The notes: generated by a model from the letters alone, not told the origin. DNA of 64,000 nt from Syngnathus acus (GCF_901709675.1 NC_051088.1:21798693-21862692), one strand, 5' to 3'. Shown: positions 11,841 through 26,206, numbered from the stretch's first letter. Made by a program: numbers and translations.

Positions 11841-13910
11841 AAATTAGAAAAAAGTGAGTTTTCATGGAGCTCACTGTCAAATACACACACCAGGTGGAGT
11901 TTTGGAAGCTTTCCGTGACAGTTGACCCACTTTTCTACTGTTAATCCAGTCTCGAGCTGGTTGTCGGTGTGAAAAGATCAGGGGTTAATGGCACGCTTCA
12001 CGCCGGTTGTAACATCACTGCGACTAATACAAAGAATACGTCGATCTCCGCTTGCAAACACAATGTATCGGGCTGAATAAAGTCAAGATTTTATTTATTA
12101 CGGGATTTTATTGTACAAAGCGGTCGATTGTACCCTTGTATAAAAAAAAAAAAGTGAATTGTTTCATCTTGTCAGATGTTAAGTTACATTTAAAAGGTTT
12201 TAAATACAACATATGGTCAAGCATAGTATATTTGAAAAAGAAATCGATGTAACCCAAAGTACTTACACAAAAAGTGCATCATACCTCCGGAGTCCAAATG
12301 ACGTCACAAGATTTTCTTTTCTGTGGATGTTGCACGTTTTATCACACTAAAAAAAAAAAAAGAATATTTGTTGGTGAATCATTCACAAGAGAGCAAGCAC
12401 AAAAGAGGACAAAACGCTGTCATCAATCTACGAAGAGTGAGTGAGCTGTAATCTCCTCGATCCCACTTAATCCAGGGCAAGTGAGCCTGTTGCCTCTGAC
12501 CACCGGAAGCCAGTTCTTCCCTCACCGGCTGGCTCGTTGCCAGGCAGCCGATAAATCTTCTTAACTCTTTCCGGCAGGCAGAGTTGTGCGCGGGATTCAG
12601 GTGTCGCAAAGCTTTTCTCACTGGTCAGCGAGCACAACCACAGATTTGTTTCTTCTGCGTGACTTGTTTTTGTTTGAGTGACAAGCGGCTTAGTTTTAAA
12701 CCCTTCAAATATTAAAGAACAAAACATAGGCAAAAATGGAACTCTGTTTCATTTCGTGCCCATTAGAGGTGCAATGATTCATCGATGATTTTTTTTATCA
12801 TTGATAAATCATTTGAAAATTGAAAATATTAAGAAAAAAAAAGATAAAATAATTGACAATTACGAGTCGCGGCCCAAACCGTAACAACCAAGAATTCCTC
12901 AACAAAACATATTTTTATTGTCACATATCATTGGTTCACATTCAATAATAAAGACAACTTCAGTTTTATAGCCATCGTTTAGCAGCAACGAGGCCTTAAA
13001 TTCATAATAACCGGAGCGTAAATCAAACGCTTCCTTCACGTCAGTTACATCATTTCACGTACTGTATAAGTCTACACACCCGTGTTCAAATGCCAGACCA
13101 AAATACTTGTGAATGTCACCTCTACGCTGTACAACTCAATAGACTTTTATCAGACGCACCTTTTTTTTTTCCAGATTGCAAAAACCTGCCATCTGAGCAG
13201 GGGTGTGTAGACTTTTAAGATCCTCTGTATGCTTCTTCCCAGTCAAATTGAGAAAGATGTAAACTGAGGAAAAATAGTATCTGTTTTTCGTGTGATTCAC
13301 AAGAAGGTCTCAGTTGTGGCTGCAATCACTTTCACAGTTAAATAATCAGAGAACACAAAACAATCTCTCTCCAACGCCACAACACAATGATTAAACAATC
13401 TGTAGTGAACGCTTACAAAATGACGCAACGTTTGTGAGAACTGTGACCTAGCAGTAAACGAGCATGCATCAGGTTCCGTTGCGTCGACCCCAGTATGCTT
13501 TCTGTCCCTTTTTTTTTTTTTTTTTTTTTGGGCTAGCCGGAGCACTGCTTGCTAGATTTATGGCTTGAATTGCTTTACAGGCTTGCAATTGTCCCACGGA
13601 CAGCCCTGATGGATTAAAATCAATCATGTCTTCTGACAGAAAAAAAAAAAAAAAGGAATTACTATAGTGTTGTACACTTACTTTCAGGTAACTTGTCAAA
13701 ACGTTCAGGATTTTTTTCACATGTGGACACTTGGAAGTAGTGCATACTGTACATGGCGGGAACAACACTGCGGCAGCCGCTCGTGGTCACAAAAGGGGGA
13801 AGGTGGTCTTCCTATAAATGCCAGCAGCAGATGGAGCGCTTAGTGGCAGGGCTGATGGCGGGGGGGGAGGAGCCACGGCGCACGCGTCGGTCAAAGAAGC
13901 TGCTGCAGCA
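11841..13910. other. Spacer between mpp4 5' end and als2 stop
   Basis: This region should contain the mpp4 promoter or untranslated first exon and the als2 3' UTR. It holds poly(A) and poly(T) runs (11684-11702, 13509-13530) and a small inverted-repeat element at about 13067-13221. I see no supported coding exon. Open frames here are short and show no family resemblance. Confidence 0.45.
13067..13221. mobile_element. Short inverted-repeat element (MITE) in als2 3' flank
   Basis: The ends are imperfect inverted repeats: aagtctacacaccc at the left and ggggtgtgtagacttt at the right, each next to related sequence (gttcaaatgcca and tgccatctgagc). The flanking bases contain TA on both sides, as for Tc1/mariner-type insertions. 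There is no coding capacity. A single similar end is seen near 1400. Confidence 0.6.
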
Positions 13911-16900
13911 TTAAGTGATCCTCTCATGCTGGATCTGGTAGTAACAGGCCTGTGGAGGGACAGAGAACATTTCCAGGGCTTCACTCAGTCAGTGACAGTC
14001 GCTTTTTTTTTTTTTTTCCTTTGTATCGGGAGCAAAATTCTACTAGAGGTCAACATTTATGGCCTCCATCACTTATGAAAGTCATCACCTTCAGAGTTGT
14101 AAACATGATTCCATGCTCTCCGTGCTGGATGCAAGGGTCCATCAGGTCTTCGATCAGGTTGACCTCTGACCCGAGGTTTCTAATTCTAGTATATTTGACG
14201 AAAAAAAAAATTCGCTACATTTGACCCACATTTATAGTTGGATATAAATGAATCCAAAAATGTTGGCGCTCACCGAGCACGCAGCACCACGTAGAGGAAA
14301 ACGGGAAATAGGTCATCCATGGACCACAGGAAGTCCTGATTCAGACGTGACTGCACTTCTTTTGTGATCTCCTCGAAGGTCAGCTGGATCACATGGAGCT
14401 TGTCTGATGGGGTGAATGTTGTGCTGAAAACCAAATACACATGTATTAGATGAGCATATTTGTCCATTCATATGCTTAAGAGGACAAACCTAATTTGCTG
14501 CAGAGTTTCGACTGCAGAAGCGAAGCAAGTATCCTTGGTGCCTGACAGAACCTGGATGAGACATAAAACATTGTTACATTTGTGTGTGCTAGGAAACAAA
14601 TACACACAAGCCAAACTACCTGGAGGTTTTCCGCAGGTGCTGGCATGGAGACTGAAATGGGCCAGAACTTCCTGAAAGACAATAAAGCAAAGATTTAAAA
14701 GTGCATCTGAGTTGCTGCAGTCCACTTGTAGCGTGAGCCGTACTGCTGGACACCCAGAAAGGCGAGCAGAGCCAGGTCGGGCTGCTTGTTGAGGCGGAGG
14801 ACGCACTCCCAGTAGACATCGTCCTCTCGCTCCTTGTCCAGAGCGTAGAGGGTGAAGAGCGGCGGGTAGAGGCGGGGCAACAGCACAGGGAGCAGCAGAG
14901 CCAAGCTGCTCACCACGTGGCTGCGGAGCGACCGCTCCAGATTCACGTTCAAATCCTGCTTGGAGACTTCACAGTCCGATTCCTTCTCCCCGAGGTCGGT
15001 TGGCTCTCGAATTATACCGCCATCTTCTGGCAAGTCTGGGAACAGAAACCTGCGCAGAAACAACAGCTCTTGAACTGCTCTACAGTAATCCCTTGCGACA
15101 TCGCGGTTTATATTAGCGCGGCTTCAGTACATCGTGGACTTTTAAAAATCCTATTATTTAATGTTCTAATGATAACATATGCACTTATATGGTTTAATAT
15201 ACACTTATTCATACATAAACAAAAAAAAGGGGGACGCGACTTCACTGATTTTCACATATTGCGGGTGGTCTTGGAACCAATTATCCGCGATAAACGAGGG
15301 ATTACTGTAGTTGCTGGGGATTGAGGGTGCTCACTTTACAATCTGGAAGATGCGGTTGAGATAAGATTTTAACTCGCAGACAGCCTGCGGCAGGAGCCGT
15401 CGGTTGGCGCCGACGCCGACGTACGTCATCCGGTAGACCGCCACCAAGGCTTCCACAAGCCTGCCCAGCGGATGAAGCGGGGTGTCACATGCCTGTGAAG
15501 ATGACAAATGATTTGTGGGATTTATGCCGCCTTAAGTGCTTATCAGCACTCACGCTGAGTACTTTTTTTCGTCACAGAAAAAAAAAACCTGAAATTTTTA
15601 ACTGAATGTGAATTGTATGAGCTCAGTGGCGTACAACTTGTACCTTGATGAGGTAAAGATGGATGGCGTGATATCGCTCCATTGTCATGGGACCGTCATG
15701 CTGAGGGATCACCTCTAAGCCTTCCAGAGTTCTGCTGTGACTTCGAGACAGAGGTTCTGGACTGAGAGACGCATGAATATTTTTCAAATGTGACGAAAAG
15801 GGGGGGGGGTTGGGGGAATTATCAATAAAAAAGTGACCACAAACCTGTCCAGAATGTGTCGTCGGTTGGTGGTGAGTGCAACGGCAATATTGTCCCACGC
15901 TTTGCAGTTGTCACCCTGGCCGGGAGTCTCGCAGCCGAGTTGGCGCCAACACTCGTCAAACACCGCCTGCCACTTCTCCTCGGCGCTCACGCAAAGACGA
16001 CCCAGCTTCCTGACACGGTGAAAGTGGATTTTGTTTAGAAAAGAGTGTTTCATTCTTAAAATGACAATTGAAATCATTATTTTGATGCAAGGAAACAACA
16101 TGGCAGCAAAGTGATTTCTTATCATGACTTCCACGTCACGAAATCAAGGTGAACCTACACTGATCGAATCTTGTCCTTGTCACTTTCAAACATCTGCGGC
16201 TTAAAGTAGGAGCCAGTCACTTTGGGACCGGCGCCCCATTCGCCATTGAAGGAGCCTTCCAGGTAGTCGCCGTTGGCCATCGTCAGCACTCCCTAAGGTC
16301 ACACATGTGTCAATACTGTCATTGGCCTGGGGATTGATTATGAATGGAATACTTAGTAGTAGTCACCTTGCCGCTAAGTGTCCAATCATCTGAGAACTCC
16401 CCCTCGTACGTCGTATCGTCCTCAGACAGAAGGATTCCGCTGCCCTGAAAGACAAAATCAATGTTTGTCTTTTCACGACTGAACTTTTTTTTCTCCTCAT
16501 TACAGTGACATACTACAATGAAACAAAAGTTGATAATTCAATGGCCAATGGCAAATTTGAAGTTAACGTCGGTGAGAAATTTTCATTGCAATAAAATACT
16601 ATTTTGTGTCGTGTGACTGCAGTATTCCGATTAATATTGCATTTGTGGATTAAAAATTAAACCGAAAAATGCACCCGTCGGTGCCCTCTACTGCCACCAG
16701 CTGGCTCAGCTTGAGAACGTCACAGCTCACCTAATTTTGGGCTTTGGACACGTGACGTTTGCAAAATGAGTCCGCAGGCACCATGACGTCAATTAAAGTC
16801 AACAGCAGGTGGCAGTATAAGACAAAATACCAGCTTCCTGAGATGAATAAAACCATCTGGTGGATTATTCTGTTTAATTCTTATTCCATAATATTGCTCA

Positions 16901-19509
16901 GACTAGAAGGGGACCCAAATAAAATATTTCATTTATTTTAATACATTTTCCCCGGGAAACGAACACTTTGTCATCATCTCTTCTCCTACCGTCATCTTAT
17001 TGTCTTTGAAAGATCCTTCGTAGTAAAGGCCGAACTGCGTGACGACGACCCCGTTGCCTTGCCGGACGTTGTCCTGCCACATGCCGATGTACTTTTCGCC
17101 TCTGATGGAGGCAAAAAAAAAACTGAGCTCTCACAGTGCATTGAAACAGGAAGCCGCAGCAGGCTCCTACGTACTTAGTGATGTCGTCAAAGACGCCGTA
17201 GCCTGTCTTCTTGTCGTTCACCCACTGGCCGATGAATACGCTAGGCGAGGAGGTGTTGAGTTTGCCGCTCCGCAGCATCCCGTGGCCGTGCCGCAGGCCC
17301 TCCTGGTAGGAGCCGTCGTAGACCTCGGTGCTGGCATATCTACGCATAGAGTTGCCAGCCAATCATTGTGCACAAATAGAAAAACAACTAGATATATTTT
17401 TTTAATCAATCGTGAGATGAATCTGTTGTCGGAATTTTCTTCTGGCAAATATCAGAATTGGCCAATATCAGTCGGGCAACAAGTCCAGGCACTCATAAGT
17501 CACGCTACCATCAAATGATATTGTATCATGTGTTGCATCAGCCTGCTGCTGTACAATTAAGTTTTTTTGAGAAAAAAAAAAACACTCGTAAGAACATCGT
17601 TATTAGTATTTTTTTTTAAAATAAAAAATAGATAACCAAACACTTGGTACTAAATTATTATTATTTTTTTTTATATTTCCAGACAATATTGCATGGAGCT
17701 ACATTTATTTATGTTTCATGTTAAATTTTTGAAGGGGCCCATAGACTGCATGGAAACTTTTTATTTCTACTTAAAAATAATCTGATATACACACGATAAA
17801 CTTTACATATTTGAACAGTTGAATTCCCCCTTGAGAGATCAAAACATGTTTCCATGTTATTATAAAACAAATAGCAGAACATGCCCACCTGTACGTGCCC
17901 ACGCCGTGCATCTTGCCGTCCTTCCAGTGACCTTGATAGCGATCGTTTGTGTCCAGGCTCTTATTCGGAGCCACACATTCCCCAAACCTGAACAACAACA
18001 AAAATATGTTCGCGACAAGATATGATATCTCATCTATGATCATGTTGGCTGAAGCTCACCCATCTTCCTGTCCATTCTTAAACGAGCCTGTGTAAATCCT
18101 CCCATCAGGCCATTTGATCACGCCTCTGAAAAAAGCAACAATGCTAACCTGCAATCTTGAGAAAAAAACAACAACACACAAACATCAACAAGTCGTACCT
18201 TCCGTGGGGCTTTCCGGCTAGCCAGCGGCCCTCGTACGTGGCCTCTTTCAGCCGTCCGTCCTTGTAAAACGTATACGTGGCGCTCCTGCAAATGGGAGGC
18301 TCAAACGTTTGTCCCTCACCTAAGCTGAGGGCCTGAGCCACTGCTTGGTTGAGGCAACGGATCCACTTGGCCTGTCAAGTGAGCACCAGAAAAAAAAGAA
18401 CTTGCACCGACTCTTCACATGGACAGTCTTTAATCATTTCACCGACCTTCTCCATGGCAGAGTTGGCTAACAGGGTGAACATTTCTTCCGGTGTGATCAG
18501 TTTCAGTCCGTAGCTCCTCAAAGAAGACAATTGAAATGAGCAAATGTCTAATTTCACAAATATCTTTGATCATCAATTGAAAGTCACTCACAGGCCAGTG
18601 TTGTCCTCTGGCATAGGCTCCACCCACAACGTGGTCAAGGGGAAGACATGATGGGTGGAGAACTGAGGAGGGGGAGATGAAGGTCAGTCGGATGTCATGC
18701 CGCACTCAGTCATGCCGCGCACACATGCCACTGCCTGCGGGTTCAGATGACTCACGGCTCTTGTCAGACTTTTTAATGGCCAAATTAGGGGCAGGGGGGA
18801 GAGAAAATGACAATGGCCAAGGGGGGGAAAGGGATGTGCACAACACAGACTCACTCAATACTACAAAAAAAAACATACAAATCCATCCCTCCCTCCATTT
18901 ATTCTCAAAAAGCTCAAAACTGTTGACGTCAAGTACAGGTTAACTATGGTTTATTTTGTCAAATGACTAAATGTGCCCTGGCAACACACAACCATGGCGG
19001 CTTTGTGTCGCGGCAAGGTATGAGACGGGCTTCTGTTCACGATTGTCTTCGGTTTTCTTCCACCACTCAAGTTGTGAATCGTTTTGACAGGCCTTGCGAA
19101 AGCGTTTCGGGGAATCGTTTTTTATTTCTTCTTCCTTTAAAACGGAACAAGGTCAATGTGTCCTCATGCTTTTTCCATTCAGACCGATGTTAGAAAAGTT
19201 GGAACCAAGTTACTGTTCCAAACATGAACTAGTTCATTCTTTTCTCTATATATTATAATTTTTTTAAATATATGTTGCTGCCACACAAACGCACGCACCT
19301 CCAAGTTACTGTTCCAAACATGAACTAGTTCATTCTTTTCTCTATATATTATAATTTTTTTAAATATATGTTGCTGCCACACAAACGCACGCACACTCAC
19401 GATGCGGAGCTTCATACTTACGAGGTTTTTACAAGGCGCCATGCCCTGAGAGCATGAGGGCAAGCACACACAAACAAAAGCTTGAAAGCGCAGCAAGGTA
19501 CAATAAGTG

Positions 19510-19585
<76 letters not shown>

Positions 19586-22500
19586 GCTGACCTGCGCATG
19601 GACGAGAGCGTCATTAAAAAGGATGAACCAGTTAACAGAGAACCTTCCGGCGTTCTGCAGCGTCAGAGCTTTGTTGCTGCTCTCGCAGATGAGGCGGCGG
19701 TGAGGCTTTCGTAAAGAGTCCTAACAATTAAAAAAAATAAAAAGACGGGTGAGGATCCTTGCAGACTTCACACTGGCCATGGGTGTGAATGTGTGTGTGT
19801 GGAAAGTTAGTTAGGGCAAGCTAACTTACAGTCATCTTGCCGGGGAAGCCTTTCCAGAAAAGAAAGGTGTACTCGGCTTCCTTCTTCTTCTTCTTCAGCA
19901 GAAGGTCCAAAGCTTCAAACTTGGAGCAGCTCTCCTGCAGCCGTTGGTATTCGCTGGAGCTCTGACGGACACAGACGCGCAACGTCTCATCGATCGGCGG
20001 GTTTGAGCCGAGCCGCCGGCTGCGAGGGAGCTCGTCGCGCTTGACCTACAACTTCAAAGCACGTGGCCAGTTTGAGCAGGAGCCGTCCGTACTCTTGGAG
20101 GTGAAGAGCGGGCAGGTAGAAGAGCGCTTGCAGGAGGTCCACCACGGCGAGGTTCCCCTCACTGCTCTCGGACAACTTCTGAAGGAGCTCGGGACTCTTT
20201 CCGAAACAATCGCTTTGGAGAAACGGATGAACTTGTTCATAAAAACTCATCAACTCTTTCTTGCCTGTCAAATTGTGTAATTAAAATAATATTCTATCGA
20301 TTCAACTCGGTGCGCTATGCGGTCTCATCTCAAAACACTTCAAGCTTGCGTTTCAAATAGATTTTTTTGTAAATATTTTTTTCCCCCATTCCAATAGATT
20401 CCTTCGATAATGCTTCTTTATATTTATAGTGCCCTGCGACCTTCCCTGCTGCATATCTTATTCGACTTAGATCGTTTTTTTACACTCATTTAAGCGAGAA
20501 CTGACCATGTCATTACTGACTACAAAATGACACACTGTCTGACTTTGGAAGCAGCGGTCACACTTGAAACATTTTTACTGAAAGCTTTCCGTCCGACAGC
20601 GTACTCACAGCGAGGGTTTGGCGAGGGTCGGGAAGCCTCCCATCACCTGGAAGTCGTCCAAAGAGCTGCTGTAGCTTGAAAAATAATGCAGGGGTATTAA
20701 ACTCTAGTTTTGTCGCAGGCTGCATTGTCGTCATAGTTTCCCTCAGAGGGCCATTATGACATTTTCTCTATACATACAGTATAGGCGAGACAACAAGCTA
20801 ACGAATAACTAGCTTTGAAATCGGAGACTTGTAAAAACTGTTCAAAGATGTCATAAAAATTGCTAGCAATGTCTCTATTTTAAAATAAGTGAAGATAATT
20901 TGTCATTTTAGTAATGACACAAAGTCCATGTAAAATGTGTCTTCACGGGCCACAAAACATTATGTGGCGGGCCGTATCTGGCCCCCAGGCCTTGGGTTTG
21001 ACGCCATGATGTAGAGTGTAAAGACTGTAAAGTGTCAGTTATGGATTTTGAACACATACTCTTCGTAGGAGTCCAGGAAGATGCTGGTGTGGTCGAGGAT
21101 AAACAGACTTTTAAGACTGCGGCTGCGCCGGAGGTTGGCGGTGAGACTGACGGCGTGCTGCCCGGTCAGATGACACAAGTGCCCAAACTGACCGGCAAGC
21201 GTCCGCAGGATCTTGAAGATGACCGGGCCGAGGTTGGCGCTCAGAGATTCTAGGAAAATAAATTTGTCAACCACGAGATGACATATTTCTCGTACGTGTC
21301 GTTCTTACCGAGAGCCATCAAGGGGCTCAAGACTTGTGTCGTGATGCTCGACAGCTTGCAGTAGAATTTCCTCTCGGCCGACGCCAGCTCGTGCAAGCTG
21401 GCGATGAAGCCCATCACGTTCTTGTCTGAGAGTGCCACGCATTGCTGGCCGCCAGCAAACACGCTGCTCACGAATCCTAACTGGGAAGCACAAGCGTCAC
21501 AATCTGAGTTTCACCAAGTGGTTTAACAGAGCACACGTTTTGTTCTTACGTTCATGCAGAAGGGAAGCAGCACGGGCTGCCGGGCGTAGCCGTCACATGA
21601 CTCCTCCCCCTCTTCTTCCTTGTCTCCGTCTTGCTGCTTTCCCTCTTTCACCTGCTCTCCACTGTAATAGATGATGGGCTGCATGCAGTCTCCATCAGCA
21701 AGCAGCAGCGTGTGACACTCTCCGGCGCTCACGTCCCACACCCGGATTCCGTCTGACAGCTGCGGCCCGGATAGCGGGGTACATTAGAGTGCGCTGACAC
21801 CCGGATGGCAAGTTACACTTAAAATGTGCCTACCGCACCTTGGCTAGACGAGGGACTGTGCTGGGGGACTCCATGTGGCCCAGCTGACCTTGGCTATTAC
21901 TTCCCCACGACAACAACTTCAAGACAGACAGAGACAAGACAAGTTGCAAGGAGAAAATTTCAACTTTGTTACACAGTATGCGATGAGCATATGTCCATCA
22001 ATGTCGTTCTTTAACGAACCCCCCCCCCCCAAAAACAAATTTCAGCAGCCAACTGGGGAACCGTCTGAGTGTCGCGCAGCATCCCCTCCCCCTTTCCGTC
22101 AAAATACATGTTACAGACAAAATCGCTGACTAAATCATGACTCAAAATTATGACAGAATCATAATGCACGTGTCTATGCATTTTATGCACTGTCAATTTG
22201 AACAAAATGTCCTGTTTTAAAGGAAATGGAAATTAAAAAAAGAGTTAATTAATTAAATGAAACAAAACAAAATAAATAAAAAAGAAATAAATAAAGGAAA
22301 TCAAACACGGGCTAAACCTTCTGCGTCAACCCCAAATGTTTGCACCCCAAAAATGTTGTTTGGGACTCAGAAGTAGCCTGGGTCCTATCGTTTACAAACG
22401 CTGAGAAATATCCTCAAGGCAGTCCCGCGACCACAGTTATCGACTGACCTGCGACTGGGCAGTCAGTGCGAGGGAATGATGAGAACCGGCTGCCACTCGC

Positions 22501-25103
22501 ACCACCTCCTTACTATTGAGACTTTTGATGCAGAGCGGCTGCGATCTGCAAACATCACACTTGAGCTGTTACCCGGCCGCTCGCTCGCACCGACGAGGAA
22601 CGTGCCCGACCTGTCCGCGTTGTCCCCGTGGCCGAGCTGCCCATGTTGGCCTTGGCCCCAGCTCCACACCTCCGTCTGCAGGGAGGGCAGCACCTCTTGA
22701 TCCGCCGGGGTCGCCATTCCCGATGAGGTCAGAGCCGCGGCGGCGGCCATCTTTGAACGGCCGGCCTTGCGTAGCAGTCGTGGGGACACTGCAGGTGTGC
22801 AGAAGGGAAATCAAAACACAGCAAGTAAGTGAAAAAATCAAAACCACATTGAGAGGAAGAAAAGAAGGCAAATGGATGCACCACGACAAGAATGTCACGA
22901 CGTGTGGAGGAAACATGCAGGTGATGCCAACATGCACGGCCACGGGGCCCCTACTTACACAGCAGCCCATAGGAGGAGGATAAGAGGTGAACAGCGTATC
23001 TACCCTGTGAGAGGAGTCCCGGGAGCGACAAGCGGCGATGCGGGCCTGCCGCCTCCTCCTCGTGGATGTCGCCAGTGCTGGAACTCTTCTTGGCCTGCGC
23101 AGAGTCTTCCTGTCGGACACGCTCGGCGCCGTTCTCACCCGCTGGGTGAGCGGCGGCAGTTTGCTTGACTGACCCGCGCGACGTGGGAAGGTACATGTTC
23201 ATCATTTTTCTCAGGGACAACGCCTCGTAGGTGGAGGCGACCCTTTCGCCGACGGCCGAAGCGCAAGAGGCCACCAGGTTGTTGAGGGGATTGTTGGAGG
23301 AGGCGCTGATGAGTCCGGCCGCTGAGGGCTAAAAACAAACAAGACGATCGACCGGCTTTAAAAATGAGCAACCCGGACGACACGATAAGCGGGTTGGACT
23401 TTACTCAATCGGAAATGTGTACTTTTATTCTCTATGGGCAACACTTACCAGCAGCGTGTGTAGTCCTCCAAGTGTCACCTTTGGTGTTTTCTCAGCCTGG
23501 GTGCTATCTGAGAGCTTCTTCAGGTAATCTTTGACGGCCTGCTCATCTGGATAAGGAGAAGCCTTGGCACTTGGGGCCCCACTTGACTTTGTCCCTGAAA
23601 GGTCAAAGTTTGAAGCAGGCGGTTCCTCGCCAGCTACAGATGACTCTTGAGTCTCCGCATTTTCTAATTCAGAGTTATTGACAGGTGCCGGAGACACAGA
23701 TTGAGGCGGTGATGTGGAGGTTTTGGAGGAAAGGGCAGGTTCTGATGGAGACATTTTCAGCACAGGATTTATCGAAGGCGTTTGGAGCCTCTCCTCCTGC
23801 TGTTCTAAGCAAGGAATGCAGTAGTGACTGTCAGAGATGATGACATGATCCTCTTTGTCCGTCATGGTGTAGAGCAGTTGCTCACACTGCCCGCATTTAT
23901 CGGCCGGGGGCCGCTGGATGTCCCGGGGGCCTGGGCGGCGCACCAGGGCCAGGCTGTGCTTGGCCCCGCAGGCCACTTGAAGTACAAACCTGCCTGCTAG
24001 GTGCTCAACCTTTAGTGGTTTCCAGACGGGAGAAACGGTAGCACCGAGGCCCAGCTGACAGCCGCTGCCCCAAGCCCACACTTCCCGCTGGACCGAGAGC
24101 GCCAAGGTATGCTGCTCCCCACAGGCCAGCTCCAGTACAGGCACCGACGGCAAGGCGCTACAATCAGAGTCCGCCAGAGCGACTGGAGTCGGGTTGGGGA
24201 CGGAGCTGAGCCCCGACAAACCACACTGTCCGGCGGTGTTGTCGCCCCACATGTGGACGCTGCCGCTGTCTGTCACCGCCCCGCTGTGGTAGCTTCCGGC
24301 AGCCACAGCCACAACCAGCTGTCCGCTGAGTGCGCCCTCCAGAGTGGGCGCCACAAACTCTGTCGCCTGACTCTGTTTCCATGGACAGTGTCCGAATGTA
24401 AACACCTGTCCGCCTGATTGAACACAGCAAGACCATGAAAAACCGGGGGACTTAAAAGTTTGTAAACACCTTCCACTTACCTTCCACCAGCAGAACTCCA
24501 TGGTTTCTACCCAGAGCGACCTGGAGAACTGGATGGGGGAGGAGCAGTTTCTCGGGGGCCACACGGTAATAGTAGCCCTTCCAGATATGGAGCAGGCCTC
24601 GCCCTCCTCCACCATCATCTTCAGAGCTGCCAGATCATGAGTCATAGAGGACATGGTTGGAATGGGTCACCTCTTACAGTTGCAAAAGTCCATATATTTT
24701 GAAAGGTGTAAACATTCCATGGGAATTATCATGAATAAACAAGGAATTTATTGAATTGAATTTTGGCTCTTAACAGGGAAAAGAGATTTTAAAATGATTG
24801 AGCTCATGTTTGGGAAAAACATCTCACCTGCACAATTGCTTCTTATGATTAGTCATTATATTTATTGTGTAGGGCAAATAAATGAATAAAAAAATTCAGT
24901 GCGAGTAGTTTGGCAATTAAGGGTTCTGCTTAAGATTAAAAAAGAAAGTCACCTATTGAACTGGTCTTAGAAACTTCCGATCACTAGCCCAAGAAAAAAG
25001 ATGCGACCTATCTTTTTAGCATAAAAGAACGCCACCATGGTGGGAAACAACGCAAACAGCAGCAGCACATTAATCCTCCTTACCTCCTCCTCTGGTTTTC
25101 CAT
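13911..25103 (-). CDS. als2: Alsin (ALS2), Rab5/Rac1 guanine nucleotide exchange factor
   Basis: I placed 32 coding exons, from the 20-base first exon at 25084-25103 (MENQRR) to 13911-13949 ([12 protein letters not shown], stop). They sum to 4986 bases, or 1661 residues; human ALS2 has 1657. All junctions are phase-consistent. Domains in order: RCC1-like repeats (residues about 20-230 and 490-680, e.g. [19 protein letters not shown]), DH-like (about 690-880), PH (about 910-1010), MORN repeats (about 1035-1280, e.g. [27 protein letters not shown]), and C-terminal VPS9 (about 1375-1661, e.g. [31 protein letters not shown]). The large exon 3 (23449-24413) carries the RCC1 repeats plus a variable linker. 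Alsin activates Rab5 on early endosomes through VPS9 and MORN and acts in Rac1-linked macropinosome traffic. Loss in people causes juvenile ALS or primary lateral sclerosis. The gene appears intact. Confidence 0.97.
19205..19394. repeat. 96-bp tandem duplication in an als2 intron
   Basis: Two head-to-tail copies of a 96-base unit (19205-19300 and 19301-19394) are almost identical, beginning ccaagttactgttccaaac and ending gccacacaaacgcacgcac. The unit includes an AT-rich core. The near identity suggests a recent duplication. Confidence 0.95.
19513..19583. repeat. (GT)n microsatellite next to the als2 exon 14 donor
   Basis: A pure GT run of about 35 units on the plus strand is a (CA)n run on the transcribed strand. 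It begins about nine bases inside the intron after the donor of the exon at 19592-19720 (GCGCAG/gtcagc). Confidence 0.97.
20689..21007 (+). mobile_element. hAT-like non-autonomous element in an als2 intron
   Basis: It begins caggggtattaaactc and ends gggtttgacgccatg, an imperfect terminal inverted repeat typical of the family. The internal order of motifs (gggccattatgac, gtgaagataatttgtc, gggccgtatctggccccc) is shared with the copies elsewhere in the window. No transposase is encoded. Confidence 0.75.
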
Positions 25104-26206
25104 TCGTGAGCTTTATTTGCCCATGAGCGTGTCATAAAAAAACTCCCTCGCTGCCCGTTAACATCTTCAACGCGTTGATGATCTGTCGGCGAGGAAAGTG
25201 GAACATGTCAGTAGTGACAAGCAGGTGTCATCCTGTCAACAACATCATCACCATCATCAACAACATATTAACAGCCAGCTGGGGAGTCGTGCGACTCATT
25301 CAACTATAAGCAGCAGCACAAATTTACGGTGCTCCTGCGTGTACCTTGTCACATCGTACAAAGAATCCTTACCGGCAGCTCATTATATTCTTCATGCTTT
25401 GTATTGAACCGGTAAGCGTTTGTAAAGCAGCCAGAAGCTAACGTGATGGAATGCTAGGCTAGCACAGGCGTAGGCGAATTCATCTGTTGACAAGGCGAAC
25501 GGCAAAGATCGTCTATGATCGCTACAACTCGTGTCTGATTGAATGGTCCGAAGAAGTATTATGCTCGGTATTACCGCGAACAAGTACAATATATGCATCA
25601 ACGTACAATTAAAACAGAATATAACATTGAAACAGAATGTCATGTCACCACTGTTCAGGGTTAAAACCTTGACCGCCATAACAAATTTGTTATTTCATTT
25701 AAACGAACTGAAAATAAACGCAGAGTGGAGCGTCTTACTATACCCAAGCTGTTATACTCAGCATATACGGAAGCCGAAAAGAACTTTAAAGTAGAAACTT
25801 GAATCTTTATTTTAATAAATTCACATAAAAACTAAAAAGTGATTTAAAAAAACTTGTCAGTTGTCCATCCCTGATATTAACAAAAAAACATAAAACAATT
25901 AATACACAGAATACTTTAAGTCACACTTCAGTTAGTTGAAAAAAATATATAAACTAGAGAAAACATCAACCTTCAGACAAATAAGTCTAACACTAATGTT
26001 ACAAGGACAAAATATTCATGTCAATCCGACTACCAAAATATAAACATTGCTGCTTGACCCCATCATTTACATCCTTCAGCACTTTAATTATGTTAGAAAA
26101 AGGTAAAAACTTCAATGAGGTCAGTCAGTAAAAGCCTGAAGGCACACAATTCATTCAGCATGAGGTATTTACCCCATGAGTGTAAATGGCTTCCTTTACA
26201 CCAAAA

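Noticed and set aside
22569-23138. 189-codon minus-strand open frame
   Set aside because: It crosses the als2 intron between exons at 23004 and 22788 in the wrong frame; a shadow of als2.
24627-24654. ATG at 24654 as the als2 start
   Set aside because: Its frame is not the RCC1 frame; the proper frame has a stop just upstream and needs the acceptor at 24627 and the short exon 25084-25103 (MENQRR/SSEDD), which matches known alsin N-termini.
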